Positions 1 through 5,495 of a DNA stretch of 9,077 bases are shown in pieces (position 1 is the stretch's first letter; the number at the start of each line of letters is the position of its first letter). The notes under the pieces were generated by a model. The model was not told the origin of the DNA. It searched no databases and was given only the letters and a program-made list of their open reading frames with translations. The translations under genes were made by a program, and so were the position numbers. Source of the DNA: an uncultured Lutibacter sp. (GTDB taxonomy: Bacteria > Bacteroidota > Bacteroidia > Flavobacteriales > Flavobacteriaceae); assembly GCA_913061425.1 (NCBI GenBank), contig CAJXUO010000027.1, positions 1 through 9,077 of the forward strand. The letters run 5' to 3'.

Positions 1-46
1 AGATGTAGAGAGGTCTCGTGGGCTCGGAGATGTGTATAAGAGACAG
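1..46 (+). other. Illumina Nextera sequencing adapter (not genomic)
   Basis: Bases 13-46 match the 34-base Nextera Read 2 transposase oligo, ending in the Tn5 mosaic end (AGATGTGTATAAGAGACAG, 28-46). Bases 1-4 (AGAT) match the end of the P7 oligo. Bases 5-12 (GTAGAGAG) sit exactly where the 8-base i7 index belongs, and from memory match index N707 in adapter orientation. The order P7 end, index, Read 2 is the structure of a library molecule, not of a chromosome. This is untrimmed adapter at a contig end; genomic sequence starts at base 47. Confidence 0.97.
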
Positions 47-135
47 ACATTAGGGTTTGTACGTCCTAAATGTGTTAAACCATCCCCAAAACCAGAGCGT
101 GTATCTTTCTTTTCGGTAAAAGTGTATTTTTTCAT
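47..135 (-). CDS. Transketolase, C-terminal subunit (5' end only)
   Basis: Reading leftwards from an ATG at 135-133, 29 complete codons are open up to the adapter junction. The peptide begins MKKYTFTEKKDTRSGFGDGL and continues THLGRTNPN. The segment KKDTRSGFG-GL--LGRTNPNV is the characteristic N-terminus of the separate C-terminal transketolase subunit (pyrimidine-binding domain) found in Flavobacteriia and other bacteria with a split enzyme. The complete subunit would be roughly 315 residues and would work with an N-terminal subunit in the non-oxidative pentose phosphate pathway; the rest lies beyond the contig edge. The N-terminal-subunit gene usually sits just upstream, but here maf does. 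It is the last minus-strand gene after smpB and maf, 51 bases past the maf stop. Family assignment rests on a short but distinctive stretch. Confidence 0.8.
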
Positions 136-156
136 TTGTTAGTTGTGTTGTTTTAG

Positions 157-164
157 CAAAAATA
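157..164 (-). promoter_or_regulatory. Possible -7 box before the transketolase gene
   Basis: On the minus strand the sequence reads TATTTTTG, matching the Bacteroidota -7 consensus TAnnTTTG, 21 bases before the ATG at 135. No TTG is present at the expected 19-base spacing, so only half of the promoter is visible. In DNA this AT-rich the box alone can arise by chance. Confidence 0.35.
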
Positions 165-186
165 ATGGTTTGAACTAAAATTAAAA

Positions 187-765
187 TTAAAATTTTGACA
201 ATTCTGTATATAACTTATGAACAGGTAATCCCATAACGTTGAAATAACTTCCTTCAATTTTTTCAACACCTATAAAACCTATCCAATCTTGAATTCCATA
301 ACTTCCTGCTTTGTCAAAGGGCTTGAAATTAGTTAAATAAAAATTAATTTCTTCGTTTGTAAGTTCTTTAAAATAAACTTCGGTTATATCATTAACAATT
401 TTAATACTTTTAGACGTTTTTATACAGATAGAAGTTATTACTTGATGCTTCTGACCAGATAATTTATTTAAGATATGTACGGCATCTTGTTTGTCTTTTG
501 GTTTTCCAATTGCTTCATCATTCAACCAAACAATAGTATCAGACGTAATTAAGATATCATTGTTACTTAAATTTTCAAATGGTTTCGATTTTAATTCTGC
601 CAAGAAATTAGTTATTTCAATTCCTTTGAGTTGATTTGGGTAAACCTCTTCAACCTCTTTTAATTGTATTTCAAAATCTAATCCTAAATCTTTTAAAAAC
701 TGTTGTCTTCTTGGAGATTTTGAAGCAAGAATGAGATTGTATTTTTTTAGTTTATTTGATAGCAT
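187..765 (-). CDS. maf: Maf/YhdE-family nucleoside triphosphate pyrophosphatase
   Basis: This 192-residue cytoplasmic enzyme hydrolyses nucleoside triphosphates (in the family: dTTP, UTP and modified nucleotides) to monophosphate and pyrophosphate. It is a house-cleaning activity also linked to septum formation. Signature motifs are intact: LASKSPRR at residues 13-20 (substrate/phosphate loop), SDTIV at 75-79 with the expected Asp76, GKPKD at 87-91, and DKAGSYGIQ at 151-159. The family's conserved EGSYFNVMGLPV segment follows near the C-terminus. Length is normal for the family. The ATG at 765 puts the LASKSPRR strand about 12 residues from the start, as usual. No good promoter is seen directly upstream, so co-transcription with smpB is possible across a 141-base gap. 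Whether it prefers dTTP/UTP or another nucleotide cannot be told from sequence alone. Confidence 0.95.
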   Translation of the reverse strand: MLSNKLKKYNLILASKSPRRQQFLKDLGLDFEIQLKEVEEVYPNQLKGIEITNFLAELKSKPFENLSNNDILITSDTIVWLNDEAIGKPKDKQDAVHILNKLSGQKHQVITSICIKTSKSIKIVNDITEVYFKELTNEEINFYLTNFKPFDKAGSYGIQDWIGFIGVEKIEGSYFNVMGLPVHKLYTELSKF

Positions 766-914
766 TGATAAAATAATTTGAAATTGAGAGGTTTTTTTGA
801 ATAATTACCCTTTGGCTTGTTTCTTAAATCAACTTTTAAATCATTGATTATACAGCCTGAGGCTGTGATTGTAATAGTGGTAAATACGAATAAGCAAAAA
901 GAAGACTTAAAAAT
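747..914 (-). other. Possible short lipoprotein-like reading frame between smpB and maf
   Basis: On the minus strand a frame is open from a TAG at 932-930 to a TAA at 749-747, overlapping the end of smpB and the start of maf. From about residue 914 it reads IFKSSFCLFVFTTITITASG then Cys, preceded by two lysines. That is the layout of a lipoprotein signal peptide: basic N-terminus, hydrophobic core, A-S-G-C lipobox. About 33 polar residues follow, so the peptide would be about 55 residues. There is no ATG, GTG or TTG; an ATT at 914 would have to start it. It is either a remnant of a lost lipoprotein gene, a very short lipoprotein with a rare start, or chance. Confidence 0.2.
852..866. repeat. 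Perfect 6-bp inverted repeat, 3-base loop
   Basis: ACAGCC-TGA-GGCTGT is a GC-rich dyad in an otherwise AT-rich gap between smpB and maf. It could fold as an RNA hairpin downstream of smpB, but no T-run follows on either strand, so it is not a standard terminator. It also forms the codons around the Cys of the possible lipoprotein frame described there. Confidence 0.5.
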
Positions 915-1362
915 CTTTTTTAATTCTTGCTAAATCAAGTTTGTTATCTCTGTCTTTCATCGTCTCGCGTTTGTCATGTAATTTTTTACCACGAGACAGC
1001 GCTATTTCTAGTTTTGCCCAACCTTTATCAGTCATAAATAGTTTTAGCGGAATAATTGTTAAGCCAACATTTTGAGTTTCTTTTAGCAGTTTTTTAAGTT
1101 CTTTCTTATTCAATAATAATTTACGAGAACTCTTCGGATTGTGATTGTAGACATTTCCAAAAGAATATTCTTGAATATACATATTGATAACAAATAATTC
1201 GCCTCTTTCATTAAACTCACAAAAACTTTCTGTAATACGTGCTTTTCCTGATCTAATGCTCTTTATTTCTGTACCACTTAATTTTATTCCAGCAACATAC
1301 ATGTCGAGAATTTCGTACTGAAATCGAGCTTTTTTATTTTGTATGTTGATGTTTTTTTGCAT
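907..1362 (-). CDS. smpB: SsrA-binding protein SmpB
   Basis: SmpB (151 residues) binds tmRNA and delivers it to stalled ribosomes for trans-translation, which releases the ribosome and tags the unfinished protein. Family features are in order: NKKARFQYEI near the N-terminus (9-18), SGTEIKSIRSGK at 29-40, ESFCEF at 45-50, KLLLNKKE at 81-88, then KGWAKLEIALSRGKKLHDKR at 113-132. A basic C-terminal tail (to residue 151) would fold in the ribosomal decoding site. The frame is open 27 codons further upstream to base 1443, but that extension reads through the preceding gene's terminator hairpin. The ATG at 1362 gives the usual SmpB start, a few residues before N-I-x-N-K-(K/R)-A-(R/K)-F. An ATG at 1386 is possible but less typical. 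The tmRNA gene (ssrA) is not in this window. Confidence 0.96.
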   Translation of the reverse strand: MQKNINIQNKKARFQYEILDMYVAGIKLSGTEIKSIRSGKARITESFCEFNERGELFVINMYIQEYSFGNVYNHNPKSSRKLLLNKKELKKLLKETQNVGLTIIPLKLFMTDKGWAKLEIALSRGKKLHDKRETMKDRDNKLDLARIKKDF

Positions 1363-1367
1363 GATAG

Positions 1368-1375
1368 CAAATGTA
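1368..1375 (-). promoter_or_regulatory. Possible smpB -7 box very close to the start codon
   Basis: The minus strand reads TACATTTG, matching TAnnTTTG, ending only 5 bases before the smpB ATG. If used, transcription would begin almost at the start codon, giving a leaderless or near-leaderless mRNA. The expected -33 TTG is not visible because the terminator of the upstream gene occupies that position. An alternative is that this sequence is coding, if translation starts at the ATG at 1386. Confidence 0.35.
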
Positions 1376-1386
1376 ATGAATTGCAT

Positions 1387-1419
1387 AAAAAAACTCTTAA
1401 AATTATCTAAGAGTTTTTT
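1387..1419 (-). terminator. Strong intrinsic terminator before smpB
   Basis: Bases 1388-1399 (AAAAAACTCTTA) and 1408-1419 (TAAGAGTTTTTT) are perfect 12-bp inverted repeats around an 8-base loop. On the minus strand the stem is followed by a run of seven T. It lies just after the stop codon at 1425-1427 of the small secreted-protein gene, so it should end that transcript and insulate smpB. The A-tract on the other side makes it potentially bidirectional. Confidence 0.85.
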
Positions 1420-1424
1420 ATAAA

Positions 1425-1797
1425 TTATAATGCTTTCATCCAACGCTCTCGAAGTTTTATTTGATCTTCTGTTGCATTGGTGTCTATTTCAAAAAGATAT
1501 TTTTCAGCATCGTATTTGACACCTACTTTATTATAAAATTCATTGTAAGGTAATTCTGTTGCTTTTTTTACATATAAATCCATAAACCCTTCTATTTCTG
1601 GATAAGTAAAATCAACAAACTCTGTGAATAATGTTGCGTCATCAAATGCTTTTGTTGGTTCATATTTTTTTGCCAATTCGTTAATAACATCAATCAATCC
1701 TCTTTCTCCATTTGATAGTTCTATCTTTCTCTTGAGAGTTTACACTCAAAGTAATATGGATACATAAAAACAGCAGTAAATTAAATTTGTATTTCAT
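1425..1797 (-). pseudogene. Small secreted protein gene with a probable single-base frameshift
   Basis: From the ATG at 1797 the frame encodes a clear Sec signal peptide (MKYKFNLLLFLCIHITLSVN, then SQEK), but it becomes unnatural and stops at TGA 1692-1690 after 35 residues. A second frame, one base away, is open from about 1740 to the stop at 1425-1427 and encodes an acidic, soluble-looking body. That body has no ATG start (only TTG at 1697) and no export signal of its own. Skipping one base at about 1725 (AAA-G-ATA) joins them into a plausible 123-residue exported protein in which SQEK runs into IELSNGERGLIDVINELAKK. The C-terminus ends ERWMKAL just before a strong terminator, as expected for a complete gene. 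I do not recognise the family. A recent frameshift mutation or a sequencing/assembly error both fit; a programmed frameshift is unlikely, as no slippery heptamer is seen. Confidence 0.65.
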
Positions 1798-1828
1798 AGA
1801 TAAATTATTCTTTAATAAATGTATTTCT

Positions 1829-1836
1829 TAACTTTG
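1829..1836 (+). promoter_or_regulatory. -7 box of the 5'-nucleotidase lipoprotein gene
   Basis: TAACTTTG matches TAnnTTTG and ends 21 bases before the ATG at 1858. It supports that start, because the ATG at 1819 in the same frame lies upstream of the box. No clear TTG is seen 19 bases further upstream. An A-rich stretch (1839-1850) precedes the start codon, as is common in Bacteroidota instead of a Shine-Dalgarno site. Confidence 0.55.
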
Positions 1837-1857
1837 TACAAACATAAAAATTTTAGC

Positions 1858-3366
1858 ATGAAAAAGATTTCCATTCTATTTATTTCTCTATTGTTATTTG
1901 CATGTAAGAAAGACAATCACGTCTTAGAATTTACAATTGTGCATATCAATGATGTCTATGAAATTAATGCAATGGAAGGTGGAAAAACAGGAGGAATTGC
2001 TCGTGTTGCGAACTTAGTTAATAAATTAAGGAAAGAAAATCCAAATACTATTTTGACACATGGAGGCGACTTTTTAAACCCATCATTAATTGGGACTTTA
2101 AAAGATACAACTGGAAATCGTATTTATGGCAAGCAAATGATTGAAGTTATGAATGCAATGAACTTTGATTTAGTGGCTTTAGGAAATCATGAATTTGATT
2201 TAAAATATCCAGATTTACAAAAAAGATTCAATGAGTCTACATTTAAATGGATTGCTACAAATGCTCAGTTTAAGAATGATAGCATTGTGAAACCTTTTTA
2301 TGTAGAAAAAAATGGCGTACAAGAAAACATTCCTAGAACTGTAATCTTTGATTTAAAAGATACTGATGGAACGACACTTAAAGTTGGTTTCTTTAGCGCT
2401 ACAATCCCTTCAAATCCAAAAAACTATGTAGATTATGGAGATTTGTATCAAGATGCAATAAACGCTTACAATGTTTTGGAACCAAAGGTAGATGTTACTT
2501 TAGGACTCACTCACCTTGCGTTTAATCAAGATAAATTAATTGCCAATTCACTGCCAAAGGTGCCGTTGATACTTGGAGGTCATGAGCATACAAATATGTT
2601 AATTCCTGTTGGAGATGCTTTTATCTCTAAGGCTGATGCAAATGCTAAAACGGCGTACGTACATAAAATTACATTTGATAAAAAAACAAAAAAAACTGCT
2701 ATAATTTCTGAATTGGTTCAAATTAATGATGCCGTTGGAGAAGATCCTCAAGTTGCTAAAATTGTTGAGAAATGGGAAAAATTAATGGATAAGAAATTGA
2801 AAGAAGTGATTTCAAATCCATATGATATAATATATACAACAACTGAACCTTTGGATGGTAGAGATACACCAATACGAAGTAGACAAACTAATTTAGGTGA
2901 AATTATTGCGGCTTCTATGTCTGCTGCGTTTGATGAATCTATTGATTGTGCTTTTGTGAATGGAGGTTCTATACGAATAGATGATCAATTAAGTGGTTCT
3001 ATTACTGGAGTTGATATTTTTAGAGTTTTGCCTTTTGGAGGCGGAATCAACAAAGTAGAAATGAAAGGCGAATTGTTAGCACGTGTATTACAATACGGAC
3101 GCTTAAAAGCAGGAACTGGCGCTTATTTACAACGTCATAATGCGTCTTATAATACTGACACTAAAACATGGACAATAGGAGGTAAGCGCATTCAAAAAAA
3201 TAAAATTTATACCGTTGCCTTAACCGATTATTTACTTCTTGGTTTTGACATCCCATTTTTAAAGTATGACGTGGAAGGTTTGATCAAAGTGACAAAAAAC
3301 AAACCTGAAGATTTGGCTTCAGATGTTCGTAAAGTTGTGATTACGTATATGAAGACTTTAAAATAA
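1858..3366 (+). CDS. 5'-nucleotidase / UshA-family metallophosphoesterase lipoprotein
   Basis: This 502-residue envelope hydrolase probably dephosphorylates nucleotides for salvage of nucleosides and phosphate; its substrate is not provable from sequence. It has a lipoprotein signal (ISILFISLLLFAC, lipid-bearing Cys16), so it should be membrane-anchored. The N-terminal calcineurin-like domain (about 24-290) shows HINDVYE (29-35), GGDFLNPS (69-76), GNHEFD (109-114), GLTHLAF (216-222) and GGHEHT (240-245). The C-terminal 5'-nucleotidase domain (about 315-495) shows NGGSIR (368-373) and LPFGG (391-395). The first metal motif is D-x-Y (Asp32/Tyr34) rather than the D-x-H of UshA; NDVYEI-type members exist, so this looks like a subfamily trait. 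Both domains are in one chain of ordinary length. A start at 1819 would add 13 residues before the signal peptide and was rejected. It is monocistronic, divergent from the frameshifted gene and convergent with a decayed gene. Confidence 0.9.
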   Translation: MKKISILFISLLLFACKKDNHVLEFTIVHINDVYEINAMEGGKTGGIARVANLVNKLRKENPNTILTHGGDFLNPSLIGTLKDTTGNRIYGKQMIEVMNAMNFDLVALGNHEFDLKYPDLQKRFNESTFKWIATNAQFKNDSIVKPFYVEKNGVQENIPRTVIFDLKDTDGTTLKVGFFSATIPSNPKNYVDYGDLYQDAINAYNVLEPKVDVTLGLTHLAFNQDKLIANSLPKVPLILGGHEHTNMLIPVGDAFISKADANAKTAYVHKITFDKKTKKTAIISELVQINDAVGEDPQVAKIVEKWEKLMDKKLKEVISNPYDIIYTTTEPLDGRDTPIRSRQTNLGEIIAASMSAAFDESIDCAFVNGGSIRIDDQLSGSITGVDIFRVLPFGGGINKVEMKGELLARVLQYGRLKAGTGAYLQRHNASYNTDTKTWTIGGKRIQKNKIYTVALTDYLLLGFDIPFLKYDVEGLIKVTKNKPEDLASDVRKVVITYMKTLK

Positions 3367-3521
3367 AATACACGCATTTTTAGATAGACACTCGCTATAA
3401 TAAAGAATCCTATTCCTGTAATTAGTGGAGGAAGCATCACTTTTGGAGCATAAAACCCTCCAATTTATATTATTATTACTCCTAAAATGCTTAATAAGTA
3501 TGCCACTTTTTCCTTTCTCAT
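3366..3521 (-). pseudogene. Decayed small membrane protein gene with in-frame stop
   Basis: From an ATG at 3521 the minus strand reads MRKEKVAYLLSILGVIII, then a TAA at 3467-3465. In the same frame it then continues IGGFYAPKVMLPPLITGIGF and FIIASVYLKMRVFYFK. Read across the stop, this is a coherent two-helix inner-membrane protein of about 52 residues: a basic N-terminus, helix 1, a short G-x-Y-x-P-K-x-M-L-P-P loop, and helix 2. Codons after the stop remain protein-like, so one nonsense change explains the break. The frame stays open to 3228, antisense to the nucleotidase 3' end; I treat that extension as chance and place the original end near 3366, which is approximate. It fills most of the 317-base gap between the nucleotidase and porin genes. 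The family is not recognised with confidence. Confidence 0.55.
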
Positions 3522-3582
3522 CTCTCTATAGTTTAGTTATTTAGAGTCGTCATTGTGGTTGCCAATTCCGTACACTAAAAAG

Positions 3583-3607
3583 TTTATTTAAAATTATTCT
3601 AAATAAA
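3583..3607. promoter_or_regulatory. Fur/PerR-family-like operator palindrome upstream of the porin gene
   Basis: A 25-bp palindrome with 12-base arms and one central base (3595) matches at 11 of 12 pairs; the only mismatch is 3591/3599. Its core, TTAAAATTATTCTAA (3588-3602), has the 7-1-7 layout of Fur-superfamily boxes and agrees with the Bacillus PerR consensus TTATAATNATTATAA at 12 of 14 defined bases. It ends 2 bases before the -33 TTG of the porin promoter, a location suited to either repression or activation. Which regulator binds is inference. Palindromes made almost only of A and T can also reflect base composition. Confidence 0.45.
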
Positions 3608-3609
3608 GA

Positions 3610-3639
3610 TTGTACAGTTTAATATAAGTTTTACATTTG
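3610..3639 (+). promoter_or_regulatory. Promoter of the porin gene
   Basis: TTG at 3610-3612, exactly 19 bases of spacer, then TACATTTG at 3632-3639 is a full match to the Bacteroidota primary-sigma promoter (TTG-N19-TAnnTTTG). Transcription would begin near 3643, giving a leader of about 40 bases before the ATG at 3684. It is the best promoter in the window. Confidence 0.8.
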
Positions 3640-3683
3640 CCTAAAATTAATAACACTATTTTTAATAAATCTAAATAATAATA

Positions 3684-4838
3684 ATGAAACACATTTTATT
3701 TACTGTGCTTTTACTTAGTTCTATGTTAGTAATTGCACAAACAACCCCAGAAACGTATCAAACTCAGCAACAACAAAATGCTGCTGATAGACTTTTATCA
3801 TCAACTAATAAATCACCATTGACAATTGGCGGATATGGTGAAATTACCTACAATCAACCAGAAGGAGACAACGGAGAATTAGATATTCAAAGACTTGTCT
3901 TAATGTTTGGTTACAAATTCAATGATAGAACTCAGTTTATTACTGAAATTGAATTTGAACATGTAAAGGAAGTGTATGTAGAACAAGCCTTCTTACAATA
4001 TAGTTTGAATGACAATGTGAATCTTCGTGGAGGATTGATGTTAGTTCCTATGGGAATTGTAAATGAATATCATGAACCAACAACTTTTAATGGTGTTGAG
4101 CGTCCATCTGTAGATGGGTCAATCATACCATCAACTTGGAGGGAAGTAGGAATAGGAGTTTCAGGAAGAAGCAATGAAATTTCGCTTAAATATCAAGCGT
4201 ATCTTTTCAATGGATTTGCATCTGTAAATGGTTCAAAGTTATTAGGCGGTAAAAATGGTTTAAGAAATGGACGTCAAAAAGGCGCAAAATCTACCATCAA
4301 TACACCAAACTTTTCTGCAAAAGCAGATTATTACGGAATCAATGGATTGCGTTTAGGATTGGCAGGATACGTTGGTCGTACTCAAGCAGAAGATGATGTC
4401 GACATGATTGATGGTGCTGATGTTGGAATCTCAATGGTTGGATTTGATGCACGCTATACATACAAACGTTTTGCTGCAAGAGGTCAGTTTATAAACGCAC
4501 GTTTAACTGATACAGAAGCATACAATACATTGAATTCTGCTGATTTAGGAAGCAAATTACAAGGATGGTACTTAGAGAGTTCATATAACTTACTATCGCA
4601 AGATAAAGAGCAACAATTATGGGCATTCGCTAGATATGAAGATTATGATACGCATGCAGCTGTAGATGGAAGTCTAACAAAGAACAATGCTTTTGATAGA
4701 AACGACATCACTTTTGGATTGAGTTACAAGCTTTCTCCAGGAGCAGTTGTGAAAGCAGATTATCAAATTAAAAGTAATGAAGTTGCAAATAGCGACTCAA
4801 CAGGACAATTAAACTTCGGAATAGGAGTGTGGTTTTAA
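3684..4838 (+). CDS. Outer-membrane porin, OprO/OprP-like
   Basis: This 384-residue protein is an outer-membrane beta-barrel expected to form a passive channel. It has a Sec signal peptide (MKHILFTVLLLSSMLVIA, probable cleavage before Gln19) and a polar Q-rich linker (about 19-45). The barrel begins at IGGYGEITYN and alternates polar and hydrophobic residues throughout. The stretch from LRGGLMLVPMGIVNEYHEP through WREVGIGVSG is typical of the phosphate-selective-porin-like family common in Bacteroidota, and the chain ends in the aromatic beta-signal GIGVWF used for barrel assembly. 'Phosphate-selective' is a family label only: the basic lining that would select phosphate is not apparent. It has its own promoter and a terminator after it, with a flavoprotein operon 120 bases downstream, so partial read-through could link them. 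The Fur-like palindrome suggests metal- or stress-controlled expression. Confidence 0.82.
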   Translation: MKHILFTVLLLSSMLVIAQTTPETYQTQQQQNAADRLLSSTNKSPLTIGGYGEITYNQPEGDNGELDIQRLVLMFGYKFNDRTQFITEIEFEHVKEVYVEQAFLQYSLNDNVNLRGGLMLVPMGIVNEYHEPTTFNGVERPSVDGSIIPSTWREVGIGVSGRSNEISLKYQAYLFNGFASVNGSKLLGGKNGLRNGRQKGAKSTINTPNFSAKADYYGINGLRLGLAGYVGRTQAEDDVDMIDGADVGISMVGFDARYTYKRFAARGQFINARLTDTEAYNTLNSADLGSKLQGWYLESSYNLLSQDKEQQLWAFARYEDYDTHAAVDGSLTKNNAFDRNDITFGLSYKLSPGAVVKADYQIKSNEVANSDSTGQLNFGIGVWF

Positions 4839-4892
4839 AAATTATTTCAACAAGAAAAAACAACGATTAATTTGAGTTAGTTTTTTAATACG

Positions 4893-4938
4893 GCAAATAG
4901 TTAAATTCTTTTATAGAATTTGACTATTTGCTATTTTT
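4893..4938 (+). terminator. Intrinsic terminator after the porin gene
   Basis: Arms 4893-4909 and 4915-4931 pair over 17 bases with a single G-U wobble around a 5-base loop (TTTAT). They are followed by TATTTTT. The hairpin lies 55 bases after the porin stop and 21 bases before the next start codon. It separates the porin transcript from the flavoprotein operon, perhaps with some read-through. Confidence 0.85.
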
Positions 4939-4946
4939 AATTTCAA

Positions 4947-4954
4947 TATTTTTG
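4947..4954 (+). promoter_or_regulatory. Possible -7 box directly before the FMN-binding gene
   Basis: TATTTTTG matches TAnnTTTG and ends 4 bases before the ATG at 4959, so transcription would begin about at the start codon (leaderless). The nearest TTG upstream (4928-4930) leaves only a 16-base spacer, shorter than the usual 19, and lies within the terminator stem. Either the promoter is weak, or the unit depends on read-through from the porin gene. Confidence 0.35.
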
Positions 4955-4958
4955 TAAT

Positions 4959-5495
4959 ATGAAAAGCACATATTTTTATACCATTAGTTTTATAATGATT
5001 GCGTGTGTACTCATGTCTTTTAAACTACCAAAAAATATTTACAAAAAAGTTTCAAAAGAGATAAAGGTTGTCTATGAAACAGAAGACTTTACACTAAATT
5101 CTGTTTCTATTTCTAGTAAAATGACACATCAATTGATTACAAAAATTGATTCAAGTAACTTATTTCAAATTATTGATACAGAAGTAGTTGTAGGTTACGC
5201 TTTTATTTCTAAAGCACCAAGTAAAACAGATGAATTTGATTACTTGGTTTTGTTTGATAACAACTTTGTTATAAAGAAAGCAAAAGTGCTTATTTACCGT
5301 GAAGATTATGGTGCAGAAATAGGAAGTAAGCGTTGGTTAAAACAATTTATTGGAAAGAAAACGGGCAAAAATTTGAAATATGAAAGAGATATTATTGCCA
5401 TTTCTGGCGCTACTATCTCAGCACATTCAATGACCGTCGCAATTAATAATTTATTAAAATCTGTTGCTATATTGCAACAACAAAAAGCCATTTAA
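4959..5495 (+). CDS. FMN-binding-domain protein, exported or membrane-anchored
   Basis: This 178-residue protein has an N-terminal hydrophobic segment (about residues 5-20, signal or anchor) and a C-terminal FMN-binding domain of the NqrC/RnfG/NosR type. The domain shows YREDYGAEIGSKRWLKQFIGKK (113-134), then AISGATISAHSMT (147-159). In this family the flavin transferase ApbE links FMN through a phosphoester bond to the Thr of SGAT, here Thr152. The protein would then be a one- or two-electron carrier outside the cytoplasm. The Asp often found at the start of the D-x-x-S-G-A-T motif is Ile146 here, with the nearest Asp at 144, so covalent attachment is likely but not certain. The next gene's ATG overlaps this stop codon, implying translational coupling. 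No ApbE gene is in the window. Confidence 0.75.
   Translation: MKSTYFYTISFIMIACVLMSFKLPKNIYKKVSKEIKVVYETEDFTLNSVSISSKMTHQLITKIDSSNLFQIIDTEVVVGYAFISKAPSKTDEFDYLVLFDNNFVIKKAKVLIYREDYGAEIGSKRWLKQFIGKKTGKNLKYERDIIAISGATISAHSMTVAINNLLKSVAILQQQKAI

Noticed and set aside
28..46. Tn5 mosaic end, suggesting a natural transposon
   Set aside because: It is the end of the Nextera transposase oligo, preceded by the index and P7 tail; no transposase gene is present.
1363..1443. 27-residue N-terminal extension of SmpB
   Set aside because: It runs through the upstream gene's terminator hairpin and stop region, and SmpB proteins normally start close to the N-K-K-A-R-F motif.
1819..1857. In-frame upstream ATG adding 13 residues to the nucleotidase
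   Set aside because: It lies upstream of the -7 box and would put polar residues before a perfectly placed lipoprotein signal starting MKK.
3228..3365. Minus-strand reading frame continuing antisense to the nucleotidase 3' end
   Set aside because: Only the part outside the nucleotidase gene looks like a membrane protein; the antisense stretch looks like a chance extension.
5306..5491. 61-residue minus-strand open frame inside the FMN-binding gene
   Set aside because: Antisense to the conserved FMN-binding domain; no independent signal.
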